A stretch of DNA of 64,000 nt from Psettodes erumei. Lineage: Eukaryota; Chordata; Actinopteri; Pleuronectiformes; Psettodidae. Below, piece after piece: positions 10,876-23,086 of this stretch. The DNA lies in contig JAFBJZ010000952.1 of assembly GCA_016785225.1 (NCBI GenBank), forward strand, positions 3,410,001 through 3,474,000, in the 5' to 3' direction. Within the stretch, counting starts at the first letter, position 1; the number at the start of each line of letters is the position of its first letter. The notes below the pieces were generated by a model that was not told where the DNA came from, ran no database searches, and saw only the letters and a program-made list of their open reading frames with translations. The position numbers and the translations under genes are program-made.

Positions 10876-12445
10876 CTGGGCATGCACACACAAAAATCAG
10901 TCATGAGAAATCCATTAATCCATTAATAAAACATTTTCAACCGTTTTCTCTCTCATTCCATTCCAGGACATGGGGGGGTCTCAAAAAAAGGTCTCTGTAA
11001 TAGAGGTCATTTTCTAATAGGATTTGAAAATATTACACATCCACATTAAACATGGGAGAGCCTCCCCACGATGCAGCCATGTTTCTGGGCCAACACCGAC
11101 AGTGGGAAAGGCTCACAAGCGTCTGGCGAATGATGGTTTTGCCCTCTGCCACAGCCCATCTGAATTCACCCGTCATTACTTTAGCAGTCAGAGCCTGTGG
11201 TGAGGAGAGCACTTTAATGAACCCCATCCCCGCTGAGCTCACAGGGCTCCCCCGTTTGTTCCCCCCACTCACGCGTTTGGAAGCTGTCTTTCATCCTCCG
11301 CTCTCTCTTCCCTACCACAGCCCTTTTTTCCCCATATCACTTCCTCCTCTCCCATCTTTTTGAATCTAATACTCTCTCGCCTCCCTCGTTCATCCGGCTG
11401 TCCTGATCCGTCGGCCCCTCGAAACACAACTCTCTCCACCCATTTAGTCTCTATCCTCTTGTTCTGTGATCTGTCCCTGCCTTTGAGACTGGCAATCTTG
11501 GCCACTTTCTGAAATGACATGATGACAAAATTAACTTGAATGTGAGTCGGCAGGCAGCGGTCCAAACCTCATTATCACCATTCGTTTTACACCACGCTGC
11601 CAATGCTTCTTCATAGTAGATGGTTATCTTTACTCCTTCTCAGGCTTCTCCATAACAACAAAATGTACTACCTATATAAAAGGTGGAAATAGTGTCACGT
11701 GATACTTTATTGATCTGCATTTTTACTTCAAGGAAATTGCTGTTTTAGGGAAAACGGTTTCCCTTACCACTGAGTTGCCCCCAAGTGAGTGTAAAATCCT
11801 TTACTATTTCAAGCATAAAAGTTAACTCTGACAATTAATTTAGCTCTGGTGTGAAACTTTCTGCAGTACGCTGCAGTACAACCAGCGAGGGGCACGCTTG
11901 GCTGGGCCTTGATGGGTGGTCTGGTCTTAACTATTTTCTCTCAGAGTTGCTTGTTAGTTGGCATCTGCTGGAGGGAGAAAAAGAGGAGGGAGGGATGTGG
12001 AAGCAGAGACAGGCCAAAGGCCGATCACTGAGCATTCAGTCGAAGTTTCAATACTTTCCGCACTGCCTCGACATTTAATCTCTCATTTCTGCATTGGACA
12101 CTCAGATATGATGGTGTTGGTGTTTACAAAATGTCCTCCAGCTCTCCTGCTGGGGGCACGACTTTCACTGTCAAATTAGGCTGTCAAGCTTACTTAGGAT
12201 TTGTGAGTTAAGTCATGACCACAGTGAAGAGAAAGCAAAGCAGAGATTGAAGCATAATTTTAACGACAAGGTGTTAGAAATGTCTGAAAAATACACAAAT
12301 AAGACTACTTTTTTACCTATTTCCATGTACACACGTTGAAATAAACTTTGAAAAAACATAACTGTGAAAAAATCCCAGCATGGCTTAGATAAACTGCTGA
12401 ACCATGCAGCTGCAGTGCTGAAGCTTGCCTTTCTTGGCATCTTAC
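10876..12445 (-). other. agrn: agrin intron
   Basis: This 1.6-kb intron lies between EGF2 and EGF3. It has pyrimidine-rich sequence at 11,270-11,450 on the plus strand, and I recognise no feature. Confidence 0.85.
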
Positions 12446-12669
12446 CCCAGAATCCTTTGCTGCACTTGCAGTGGAACATCTCAGCCTCCTTGACCTGACA
12501 CGCGGCTCCATTCTTACAGGGATTTGGCTGGCACGGGTTGTTGCCACATTCACCCACGCCGCTGCCGTACAGGCTGTCGCCCCCGTTCTCTTGCAAGTTG
12601 AGCACCCGATTGTTGACGTCCAATAGGCGGATGCAGCCCACTAGGCCTATGGCCACCCCCGTCCTTTCC
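12446..12669 (-). CDS. agrn: agrin exon: end of LG1 and EGF2
   Basis: This 224-nt exon is phase 2 to phase 1, with acceptor ..gtgttag and donor gtaaga. It encodes ERTGVAIGLVGCIRLLDVNN (end of LG1), YGSGVGECGNNPCQPNPC (LG1 closing cysteine and start of EGF2), then KNGAACQVKEAEMFHCKC. The last EGF2 cysteine (GPTC) is in the next exon. GCIRLLDVNN and GSGVGECG are agrin signatures. Confidence 0.96.
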
Positions 12670-13564
12670 CTAACACTGAGAACAAGAATGTAATGTCTTT
12701 CAGTGGGTTTTATCAACACAGCTCCAACTGCAATTATCACACTCATTATCCTGTCTTTCTAACAGTGAAATTAAAGTAATATGAAACATTGTGCCTCCAT
12801 ATATCACAATAAGGGATGAGGCTTAAGAAAAATTTGATTCTTTTTCAGTTTCTTTTCAGCTGTTGTGGTGCTTTCATACTGTGTATAATGTGGGAATGTA
12901 AACCTATATGGTTGTAAGGGGTAAGTGGGTAGAAGCCTTTCGATGATGTTATAAAATCCTAAGACAGAGATGTTGGTACATCTTGTCTGTGTTTAATTAT
13001 AGAGCTACCTGTGATGGTCCCATAAGATCAATGAAGGACTGCTCAAGTCATCCCAAGTGCATTTTAAACAATTAGTGCACATCCAAGACATTCTAACTCT
13101 CATTTTAACAATACAATGCTTTAACAATACCCAGAGTTGTCTACTTTAACAGATGAAGCCCAAGCAAGTAAGCAGGAATAGATTACCATCCAAACTCATT
13201 AACCATAAATTTGTTCAGGAACACATATATATAATTTAAACAATTAATTTTTGAGCATGTAAAAATATGAATAAACTTGTGTTTAGCTGTGGCAATAGCA
13301 CAGCAAACCTGGGGTCAATAGTGGCCACAGCCAATTTTTTTCTCCTACAGGGTTATTCTAGACAAGGAAGTGAGATAAAAAAATAACATGACGAGGACAA
13401 AATTAGTGCAATTAGTGGAATCAGTGGAACACTGAACTCATATTAAAAACTGAAGACTGAAAATTTCAGTTAATAGAACCCACAGTTGATGGATTTGCTG
13501 TATAATTTATTTCCTGGCCTGAATATTATCATAATGACGTGTATCTGTAGATAAGAGGTCTTAC
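12670..13564 (-). other. agrn: agrin intron
   Basis: This is an 895-bp AT-rich intron inside LG1. Nothing recognised. Confidence 0.85.
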
Positions 13565-13780
13565 TCCTGCTTCATGTCCTCGATCACTCCTCCGATGAAG
13601 AGGTCGGTGTCGAGGTTGAGGCCATCTGTGCCGCGTGGACTCTCGCCCTCAATGTGCGGCTCATTGTCCACGCTGAGCATGGCGTGCCGGCGATTGCGGG
13701 TCACCACCAGCTGATGCCAGCGGCCCTGAGTGACTTGCACTTTGCTGACGACTGTTCCTGTGCCAGAGCCCGTGTTGAAC
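13565..13780 (-). CDS. agrn: agrin exon: LG1, part 2
   Basis: This 216-nt exon is phase 2 to phase 2, with acceptor ..cctctcag and donor gtaaga. It encodes FNTGSGTGTVVSKVQVTQGR, WHQLVVTRNRR, LSVDNEPHIEGESP and RGTDGLNLDTDLFIGGVIED. The GESP.GTDGLNLDTDLF.GGV.ED block is nearly identical to human agrin LG1. Confidence 0.97.
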
Positions 13781-15575
13781 CTGAGAGGATGGGGCACAAA
13801 AAAGTTTTAGAGTCAGTCACTGACTGACTGAATGTTCACTTCATATCAGATTACAGCACTTGAGGAGGTTATTTTCCACACAATGTGTTGGTTCTGGATC
13901 GAGCGCCTAATGAAAGGAATAAATCTGCTCATATTACTCAACAAGACAGACAGGGATGAAAGAGAGAAGGTACAAGACTTGCCCATTTGGGATTCCAAAA
14001 TATGTGACTAGAATGAGGCAGTGGCTCACTTAATATCTTGCATGCCCTCTTTTTCATGCAACCTTTTATCTGATGGGATATGTTTGAGAAAAGGCCATAT
14101 CATCACAGAAAAAAAGCTGCTGTGTATATGCACCCACACATATGGTAGTATTAGCACAACCTGAGAGCAATTATCTGCCACAGTATAATTAGTTCTTCTC
14201 CCCACGTCTTGGATTTGCAGAGCTGTGGGTGGTAATCTCGCAGCTGTATTTCTGGAATTGAGGCAGAGCTCCATTTGAAAGCAGGAGTGACTAATGATCT
14301 CCTTTACTTTTCTATTGATTTTACTCTGAATAGAGAAGTCTAATGTAGCCAGGTAGGGAGGAACTTAAAGGGCTTCGAGGGGTCAGGATGAAACACAAGA
14401 CCCCGAAGATACAGAGAGTGGACGGTGTTTGAAATAACAGGTGCGGGAGCAGAATTTATAATCAGTCCATTCACATATCTCCTGAAGACGCCGTCTTTCC
14501 CGACAGTAATTTTTATTCATTCGATGCCACTGTCAGGAAAGAGATGACTGCTGCAGAATGTTTCCGCAGGTGTCTGGCAGGAAAATTGTCCAATTTGTGA
14601 TTCAGCATGTGAAACTTTTGGTTGCTGTTCAGTTCAAAAATGATACTGTCTATTAAAAAAATAGTTTTCTTCGTATCATACAACACATCTTCAGTGGGCA
14701 CGACACCAATTTTACATGTCAGCATCAATTTACTACTCATAAGGAGTGATATTCAGCTTGGCTTTGAATCTATTTATCTATTTAATATTGCAAAATATTA
14801 AAATGAATTGATTGTAATTGAATAAGAGACACATAATCAAATTTAAATTTAACACTGAAAAACAAAAGTAAATTATCACACTGCTGCAAAAACCCAATTT
14901 TACTGTGAATGCCAAAACTTTTGCCAAAATAACAGATGTTGAAAAATTTAATGTGTCTTACCACTGTGTCATCTTACATCTCATAAGTCAATATATTTCT
15001 TCAAACTATTTGCTATTTCTGCCCTGAACACTGACGTACAACCATGAACAGTCCAAATGCATAGATGAGCCATTTCTGGATGCATTTCTATATGCCATTG
15101 CTTCCATCTGTAAATATAAATATCACAGTACAGTACTTAACTCTCTCTATATATGACATATGAAACATTATATTCAGGTCTCCTGCACATATTTCTGTGC
15201 ATATGTTCCCACCATCTGTAAACGTGTTCATGAGAACAGCCTTTCTGCATGTTCGAACATTATTCTGAAAGCCTTAACCTGCGAATCTGTCAAAAAGCTT
15301 CTGTATCTTTATTTATTTTCTGGCGGTGCTGTTTCCAACGTGTGTACTTGCTGTAATTATTTGCCTCATTATCTCTAGTGTTCTCTATTTGTTTTATTCT
15401 TATTTACATCCTCTCTCAGCTGCTGCCGCCGCAATGACCCTGTTTCCTCACGGGGATCATTAAAGTTTCATCAGATCTAATCAAGCAAAAGCAGCAGAAT
15501 CAACAGCCGACAAAGACGTCACCAACACCACCACCCCCCAATCCCCCACCCACCCACTCCCAAAGGAACACTCAC
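13781..15575 (-). other. agrn: agrin intron
   Basis: This 1.8-kb intron inside LG1 is strongly AT-rich from about 14,480 to 15,400. A C-rich patch lies at 15,526-15,560, next to the LG1a donor. Confidence 0.85.
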
Positions 15576-15768
15576 TTCAGCTCCACCCTGCCGTTGACCA
15601 GAGCTAGGGAGATAAAGTCCTTCTTGCGGTTCTGGCCATTGTAGAGCAGGATGCCGGTCATCTCAGATGCTCTGAACTCCATGGCGATGCGGACCGTGTG
15701 GTAGGCACTCATGGTCTGGAAGGCCAAGTAGGACTGGCCTCCAAACGACGGGATGAAGTACTTGATCA
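15576..15768 (-). CDS. agrn: agrin exon: laminin G-like domain LG1, part 1
   Basis: This 193-nt exon is phase 1 to phase 2, with acceptor ..cttcacag and donor gtgagt. It encodes VIKYFIPSFGGQSYLAFQTM, SAYHTVRIAMEFRASEMTGI, LLYNGQN and KDFISLALVNGRVELK. These are typical LG beta-strands, close to human LG1 ([20 protein letters not shown]). LG1 follows EGF1 and begins the receptor-binding C-terminal half of agrin. Confidence 0.96.
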
Positions 15769-17271
15769 CTGTGAAGAAACGAGGACAACACGCCAACACT
15801 GTCATTACTACTCGGTTTATCCTGGCATAATAGGCATTTAATGTGCATAATTAAGGGTGAGCGTTGGTGGTATGTCACTGGCTTGTGATGACAGAAAAAT
15901 AAGCATTTCTATCTGTTTATTTTAGGAAAGATGTTTTTTCCCCACCGCATGAGGAGTTTATCAAAACGAGAAGCCTGAGAGAGAGGAGGAGATGAGCTTT
16001 TCGCCCATTCTCAAGTCACACACATTTACATCATTATTTACACACACACACACACACACACGAAAAGGAAAACTTTGTTTTTTTCGCTACTCGACAATTA
16101 TGATTATTATCATCCATTTTCTCTCCCCTGGGCTCCTTTTCTCTCCGTCCATCTGTCTTTCTGTCCGTCTCTCTGAGGAGAACGGCAGCTGATGAGCTCC
16201 CTCTTTTCTAATGACTTCATTGATCGGGGGGAGGCTTGCATGTGCGTGTAGGTGTGTATGTGTACATGTATGCGTGTGCGTATGCGTATGCGTGACTTCA
16301 TTTAGCCACTCTAACTCAATGACACACACTGATTCACACCAGCTAATCCCCATCAAAGCAATTAGTGTCAATTATCTTAAGATGCAGCTGCGTGAAGTTG
16401 CTGTTCATCCCCAAAAATCCCAAAGTAGGGTGAGAGGGAAGAAACAAAAGAGTTGTGCTTCTCAAGAATTTTCCTCGTTTATGATTTTCTCTGCGGTGTT
16501 GATTGGACTCTGTGCTGCCTTCGGTGAACGGCCCAGCGGTTGCTGACATCTGAGGTGTTGAACCTGTCTGAATCACTTGAAATGAGTTTGATGCGCAGCC
16601 ACCGAGGAGAGATGCTGTGTCAGTCTCGATCACACCTCACCTCTTTGTTCTCAAGTTTTCAAAGACCTCTCGCACAAAACAGATGCTTTGTCCTGACCTC
16701 TGGTTTCTGTTGCCTTGTTGGGTTTTAAATGACCCGATAAATGCACATCTGTGACCACATAGCATTTTATTAACATTTTTTAACACTAAGAGTCATTACT
16801 GATGCTGCTACTTAAGGTGCCATTGTGCAGCCCCTTTGTGAACATGCAATTAGTCCACACTACTTGCTCATAGGACGAAATGCAGTTCATTGATCATTTC
16901 CTTTATAAATTTTCCTTTAATGATGGATAAAAAAAAAATTATAATAGTGTGTTCCTGCTACTTTGTATATATATGAAAGCACTTGAGGATGTGGTTAACA
17001 GTGATTACAGAAGCAGCTAAAAAACATGATTGGCCCAATGGAAATTGGAGTCCCTAAACCTTCTTAGTTACAGCAAATTTTGTAAAATTCAGCCTTTGGT
17101 GATTTCTTTGAAACTGTTAATTCCAACAGTACCAAATTACAGGGAAAGTCTGTTACAGCTCATTTTATCAGATGAGTTTGAAATGAGCTCAAATTTTGAA
17201 ACTTTTGATTTAAGAGTAATAACAAAAAGAAGAGTACTCTTATTTAAAAAGAAAGAAAAAAGCCTGCTCAC
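15769..17271 (-). other. agrn: agrin intron
   Basis: This 1.5-kb intron lies between EGF1 and LG1. It holds a CA repeat at 16,040-16,061, a degenerate GT-rich patch at 16,235-16,295 and an otherwise unremarkable sequence. Confidence 0.85.
16040..16061. repeat. CA/GT microsatellite
   Basis: Pure (AC)11 tract in the EGF1-LG1 intron. Confidence 0.95.
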
Positions 17272-17687
17272 CCTTCTCACACACAGAACCTCCACGCCCG
17301 GCGGGGCACTTGCAGATGAAGTCGTTGCCGTCGTCCTCACAGGTGCCTCCGTGGAGGCAGGGGTGGGAGTCGCATGGCTTCTGGGCCTTGTGATGAAGCC
17401 TGCCCCTGACGTGGGCGATGGTGGTAGCTGGAGGTGATGCAGTCGTGGTGACGGCTACAGGAGTTGTGGGGTGGTGGTGGTGGTGGTGGTGGTGGGGACT
17501 GGAGTGGTAACTGGTGCTGGGGTCGTAGTGGTCCGTCTGCTGTTAAAGGGCCTGCGGGTGGTGCCTGGCGGGCGACGGGTGATGAAAGGGGAGGTCGTCG
17601 GAGGCCTGGTGGTGGTGGTTGGGGCAGCTGTAGTGATAGATGCTGTGGTGGTGGTAGTGGTGGTGAAGAAGGGGATGGAGGAGAGGC
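17272..17687 (-). CDS. agrn: agrin exon: Ser/Thr region 2 and EGF1, with an apparent frameshift
   Basis: The acceptor ..ttgacag and donor gtgagc give a 416-nt exon entering in phase 1. The incoming frame encodes GLSSIPFF, then a Thr/Pro-rich mucin-like run (TTRPPTTSPFITRRPPGTTR), and meets TAG at 17,455-17,457. The outgoing frame encodes VAVTTTASPPATT, HHKAQKPCDSHPC, LHGGTCEDDGND and CPAGRGGSVCEK, a clear six-cysteine EGF1, but upstream it is closed by TAA near 17,543. The two frames differ by one missing (or two extra) bases somewhere in 17,458-17,542, which contains a (GGT)8 run at 17,470-17,493. An assembly indel is the simplest cause. An alternative acceptor in the correct phase exists before 17,427 and would skip the Thr-rich part. 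Confidence 0.88.
17470..17493. repeat. agrn: (GGT)8 trinucleotide repeat inside coding exon
   Basis: Eight pure GGT units on the plus strand code for a Thr run (ACC) on the minus strand. The tract lies in the only part of the gene where the reading frame breaks. Confidence 0.95.
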
Positions 17688-17880
17688 CTGTCAACAGAAC
17701 CGGAGAGAACAATGGATATTAGGACAAGAAAAAGAGACATTAAAGCATGTTGAGTCTGCGGTCCTGAGATTTCCTACTCAAGACCTTTAAAACCTTTGAT
17801 AAATCACCTCATGAATAACTTAAAACCCCTTTTCATTTTATTAATCCCTGCACACTCTTACTAAGTCCACACTGTATTAC

Positions 17881-18000
17881 CATAATTGGTGAAGCGAATA
17901 TTCTCGTCCTCTGGCTTCTTCACAGAGATGCTGGTCTCTTTGGAGGCCTTCAGCTGTTTCAGCAGGGCTCCTTCGATTTCCTCCACTGTGTATCTTGTAT
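17881..18000 (-). CDS. agrn: agrin exon: SEA domain, part 3
   Basis: This 120-nt exon is phase 1 to phase 1, with acceptor ..gttgtag and donor gtaata. It encodes DTRYTVEEIEGALLKQLKAS, then KETSISVKKPEDENIRFTNY. This is the C-terminal part of the SEA domain and leads into the second Ser/Thr region. Similarity to human is moderate (ALLRQIQ; HVRFMDF), and position and phase are decisive. Confidence 0.92.
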
Positions 18001-19285
18001 CTACAACAAACAAGAGGTAAAACCACTCAGAACGAGGCCTCTGTGGAGCACTCCAAAGCAAATACAGAGCTCCAGCCTCTTTAGTGATACACTGGATAGA
18101 TCAGAAAGCCCTGAATATGACAGGTGGAGGGTCTCCATGGACCACTTGTCCTCCACCCGTTGCTTGTCCGGCTTTGTTCTCGATGAATTGTTCTCATAAC
18201 TTTCGCTGCAGATGTTCACTTTACTGGCCATGAAGGAGCGTTGCTTACAAGCACCTGTTGCCCTGTATGAAGGACACTAAATGATGCTCATATAAAAAAA
18301 AATGACAAGGAAGGGAGGTTGGGGATTTGTGTGGCTTGTGTTGTACAAGAGGAGCCTTGTAGAGGGTAACAAATACCAATCGAAATGACAAATACCAGGC
18401 TGAACATCTATACAGAGCTGGCACACAAGAAAATTTAAAGAGATAAAAATGAGAAGAAACCTTTGCAGCTTCACAATATCATGAGCAAGATAAAAAAAAG
18501 AAGAAAACATATACTGCTGCCAAGGCTGCACAACACTCTGAAATTTGTTATTTTAATAATTGTAACATGTGGAAGTTTTTAATACACAGCAGAATACACA
18601 CAGCAACTGATTTAGGAGAACACTTAAATCCAGGGTAATGTTTTGTACAAGGATGACCTGTGCAAAATTTCAAGTGTGGCATAAACACTGACTTATGGTC
18701 CTTTTAAATCAAAGTTTTATGACTGTAGTACCACCTACTTTCAGGCAAACTGCCATTTGAGTTTGCAGGGTTCCTCAGAGTTTGTGCAGGTACAGTTTGG
18801 ATGTTATTGCACAACAGCCTTCAAGAATAACTGGGAGTTTGGGTCAAATAGGCCACAGATACAAGACTGCAGTGACAAGTTCTAAGGGAAATGCACGGAA
18901 TATTAAAAATGTGATCCAAAGTTGTTATGTACTGAATTTTGTGATGACTGAAGCACATTTGTTGAGGAATAAAGATTATGGAACTGATCTGTTCCTGACT
19001 AAAGAACCAAGAGAGAACCAAATTATTCCTCTCTCTCGAAAGTGCTTTAAAAGTGGCAATATAGTGGTGCATTGCACAATAAAAAAACTAATTAGGTCTT
19101 CCTTGCCCAGTGGCCTAACTTTTATCCAAGTTTTATTTAAATCTGAGAAGTAATTTTTGAGACGCTGCTTGCTAAAAGACAAAGGGGGACAAAACATAAC
19201 CAATTCCAAGCACATACAGTATATATCTCTGTTGGCTGTTGTAGATTTTTTTTTTAATCTCCTGCTCTCTTCAAAGTTCTCTCAC
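18001..19285 (-). other. agrn: agrin intron
   Basis: This 1.3-kb AT-rich intron lies inside the SEA domain. A 123-codon plus-strand open frame at 18,782-19,153 has no recognisable similarity, no splice or promoter context, and is probably chance. Confidence 0.8.
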
Positions 19286-19400
19286 CTGGTCTGAAGTGAG
19301 CCTCCACAAAGGCCAGGATGGAGTTGCTGGGTGCCAGGTTGCGGACACGAACGCTCATAAAGTCTTTGCGCACCGCCGACTTCCTGAGTAACTCATTGAG
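19286..19400 (-). CDS. agrn: agrin exon: SEA domain, part 2
   Basis: This 115-nt exon is phase 0 to phase 1, with donor gtgaga. It encodes LNELLRKSAVRKDFMSVRVR, NLAPSNSILAFVEAHFRP, matching the middle of the SEA fold (human [20 protein letters not shown]). The polypyrimidine tract before its acceptor is a (CT)14 dinucleotide repeat, read as (AG)14 on the plus strand at 19,405-19,432. Confidence 0.95.
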
Positions 19401-19404
19401 CTGA

Positions 19405-19435
<31 letters not shown>

Positions 19436-22319
19436 GAGAGCAGACACAGAGAACAGATGATAAATGAGGCTGGTAATGAGCTCCATGCTATAATAGCGGC
19501 GACTCCAATACTAGAAGACTGCACTCCAGCTCCGAGGAAGAAAGACTGCCTCTTAAATTGGGGTGCAGAGAAGAAACCTATTGGGTGTGTGTGCACAAAT
19601 TGACATTTAGCTGCAGCAGTGGCATTAATTACAGGAACAAGTTTTCGGGAGGAGCTAAGATAAATGTCGTGCTGCCCTGACATGTGCTCCTGATTGGTTC
19701 TGCTTCGGATGCCCCCGCTGTGCGCATGTTGTAACAGCCAGAAGAGGGAGAAGGAGGGGGTTTGACTGAAACATTTCTTAAAGCCAACAGTGACATTACA
19801 GCAGTTAGATTGAAGTTGCCTTTAGCCAAAAAACTAAAATTGGACCATTTTCATGCTAGAACTTAAGAAGAAATGACACATAGCCAGGGTTTCCCTACAA
19901 AGTCTATCCTCATCAGCATGGTGGCAAATAATCACATTCACACACTCGAAAGCAATGAGCAATAAAGGAAAAGCCCTCCGCTTCATCCACATCTCAGCTG
20001 CTGGTTAATATCACAGGGCCGGTCATAAGGTCACGCACTTTCCACAAAGCAATGCTTCCAACCAAATTTGTTTAAGAGACAAATTCCACTGGAATTCTTG
20101 TGAGCTGCATCAGAAATTACAAAGAATTTTGCAATTTCTCTGCCCAACATCTCTGATTTGTTGGCTGAAAGTTGACAGCAAAATAATAAAACAACTCTGC
20201 TGTGGACACAAGGACTGAGAAACCTCCTGATCCTTCTTTCTTTCCTCTCCTTCTCTTTTTCTCATAGCACCTGGTCTATTAAGTTTGTTGGAAATTGTTG
20301 CTTAACTACATGTATCTGTGTGTATGTACCATACGCGCTCAGTATATGTGTGTGTGCTGAGGGATAAACAAGGAGTGGCTGATGACAAGTGGCGTGGCAT
20401 TGGCTTGAGAGACACACAGGCTAAGAGCGTTAATGAGCGAACACGCACACAAACTGCTGCGAGATAGCAGATTAGGTCCCAGTGGGGGCGAGCGACACCG
20501 ATCCAACAGCTGGTAGATGTGTACGGTGTATGCGGATGCACGCACGTACAAGCTCCCTTTTCATCAGAGGAGTGAGGCCCTGGCTTGACAACAGGGGCAT
20601 TTGTTCAAAGGTCTGCGCTCAACAGAGGAAGACGACACTGACAAAATGTGACCTGGGTAAACAGCGGGGACAAACTGTGATTACTGTACATTGCGTGGGA
20701 CTTGGCCTGCTAGCAGCATCTAGTTTTGTAACCATCCAAACTTATGATACTCATACCCAGAATTAGGACTTGATTTTTTAAATATCTGAAAAATCTTAAT
20801 TAATCTCACATGAGATGCTGCTTTTTGATACTGTGAAGTGTTTGGCAAGGGATCGACAAATTAGTCTTTGCACAAGTCTGCAAAGAGCTGTCAGTTTGTT
20901 CTGTTGTAATTCTCTTTTTAAACTTGAGGAGTTTCTTGAGGCTATGTGAAATATCTATACCAACTCACACTAAAGCTGACATGCATTGTGCTAAATTTAA
21001 AAAAAAGATGTCCATATCCTGTCAAATTCTTATTTAATCAGCAGTATGTGAGGAATTGTGAAAAATACTTATTGGATAGTAAAAAAAGAGAAAGAAAAAT
21101 AGTTATTAAACAGCCATGATGGACCATGATCCTGTGAAGAGTCTTTTTTCTTCTGATCTATGTACTTGGGTCAAAAAGCTGGTATTCAATCACAACATTC
21201 CTTTCTAGAGAGAACCTGCTGTTTCAAATGTTCGCCTTTTATTAAAAATCAAATATCAGCCAGACTGTGTTGTCTCCCTCTGATATGATGCATGTTCCTC
21301 CCTGACGGTAGCCGGTGAATATGTTTTTTATCATTGTTATTTTTCTATCAGATGTCTGACCAGAGAAATCAGTCTCGCCCAGTGTGGCAGAATATTACTC
21401 AGCAGCTTCAGCGGTGTCAAGTCTGTAAAACCGGCAATGAAAGTTGCCTGAAGGATCTGGAAGAATTCGATTACTCTGGCTTTCGGTGAGGAGTTTTGTG
21501 TGTCACGATGCTTTCAATGTTGTCTCACAAGCTTTTCGACTCCTGACAAGAACATTCTTAGGAAAGCACAAAATCTGCAGTGAGACTATGGAGGTTTTGC
21601 TGAGCAATGGCCACTGTGTTCAAGATTGTCAGCTCTTTGGACACTTGAGGACACTAAAACAAGCTGAAAACACAACTCATGGCATCATTTTATAAAGTTG
21701 TGGTGGTGAACATGTCAGCAAGCTATTTCCTGGGGACACATTCAGCAGACACAGATTATTATAAGCATTGGTCTGGACCTCCTGATGAATATAACATAAT
21801 CTTCACTCTCCTTGGTCTGTTTTGATCTCCACCAAAGCACCGCCATGCAGTTTTTTAGTTAAAGTTTTTTTTCACCTGAAAGCAGCTGTTTGGAAATGGA
21901 GTCAATGAGAGCCACGTCTGCAAGGTTGACAACCGAAACAAAGAAAGAACTGCCTGCATTACATTTGATCAACTGTTAATGCGTGCAATGCCAATTACTG
22001 CAGATTTTAAGACATCATCATTAGGGGATGATTGAAAGCTAGATGCAATCCTAAAACTTAAAAGTTCCAACTGAAAAAGAAAAGAAATCCCTGCTTTGAA
22101 CTTTTTTACACATGCAGTATTTAAAGTTTGTTTCCATCATTAACTGCTTGCTACAGGTCACATCAAAGTAAATGATGCTGTAGCAGCAAAACATGAACGT
22201 GTGTTTTACTGCTTATGAATTCAAGATACATAGTCTCACCGTAAAGCAAATGTTAATGTGGGCAAGATATTGTGTTACAGCAGACTTAGCTGACAAATAG
22301 CATCATTGTTAACACTTAC
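19401..22319 (-). other. agrn: agrin intron
   Basis: This 2.9-kb intron lies inside SEA. At its 3' end (gene orientation) it carries the (CT)14 tract that abuts the SEA part 2 acceptor. No coding signal elsewhere. Confidence 0.85.
19405..19432. repeat. (AG)14 microsatellite forming a polypyrimidine tract
   Basis: Pure 28-nt AG repeat. On the gene strand it is (CT)14 and ends four bases before the SEA part 2 exon. Confidence 0.95.
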
Positions 22320-22447
22320 AGCAGTCTCTATGCTGCGGGCCGTCTCTCCAAACAACTCCGACTTGGGGTCCTCCATCTCTGGGGTGTAGAAAATCTCTTG
22401 GCCCTCCACCTGGTCCAGGTGCAGGAAACCACTGAACCTCATGGTGG
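22320..22447 (-). CDS. agrn: agrin exon: SEA domain, part 1
   Basis: This 128-nt exon is phase 1 to phase 0, with acceptor ..ccttgcag and donor gtaagt. It encodes MRFSGFLHLDQVEGQEIFYT followed by PEMEDPKSELFGETARSIE. This is very close to the start of the human agrin SEA domain ([20 protein letters not shown]). The SEA module lies between the two Ser/Thr regions and is typical of heavily O-glycosylated surface or matrix proteins. Confidence 0.96.
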
Positions 22448-22884
22448 CTGCAAGGAGAAGAGACGAGGAAAGAGGATGTGATCCTGACACACCATAGCTC
22501 GAACCCTCTTCTGTCAGCTCTCAGTTCCCACTGCCTTCACACGATGCTCAATTTGGGGATAGTGCCGGTTTCAGGTTAGTGATGGATTGCGTGTTTGTGT
22601 GCATTTGACAAGGAGGTTAGTGAGGGTATTGCTGATTGTTTGGGGTTTCAAAAAGGGCAGGGGTTTGACTATTGTAGGGGAACGTAGTGGAGGTTGTGGT
22701 GGCGGAAGAAGATGGACTGTGTGACATGAGACAGGGAAGGAAGAACAAAAGGAGGACAGAAGGAAAGGTGGGAAAATGGGCCAGTTTTACCAGACCGAGA
22801 TGTGTCCCAAAAGCTGGCCGAGCCATGGAGGGCTGGGTTAAAAAGACAACAAGTTAGACAGACACACAAATACATGAAGGAAAA

Positions 22885-22906
22885 ACACACACACACACAC
22901 ACACAC
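22885..22906. repeat. CA/GT microsatellite
   Basis: Pure (AC)11 tract. Confidence 0.95.
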
Positions 22907-23081
22907 TAAAGAGGAAAGAGCCCACAGTCACTCGCAAAAGTGCCTTATTCAGCAAAGAGAAAGCCTCCCTGCACGACCTTGGGGGTTATGTTGTCCAACA
23001 TCTATCAACTCTCTACACAGTTTCTTCCTACTGCCGACAGAGAGGAGAGGGCTTCAAAGTGGAGGGTATTTGTGAGTATGT

Positions 23082-23086
<5 letters not shown>

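Noticed and set aside
17405..17458. A 53-nt intron (gtagcc..cgtcag) that would repair the frame break
   Set aside because: The phases would fit, but it is shorter than usual vertebrate introns and has no pyrimidine tract or good donor.
17464..17790. Gly/Val-rich open frames on the plus strand
   Set aside because: They are produced by the GGT repeat and GC bias opposite the Thr-rich agrin exon.
18782..19153. 123-codon plus-strand open frame in a SEA intron
   Set aside because: No recognisable motif, no splice or promoter context, AT-rich; most likely chance.
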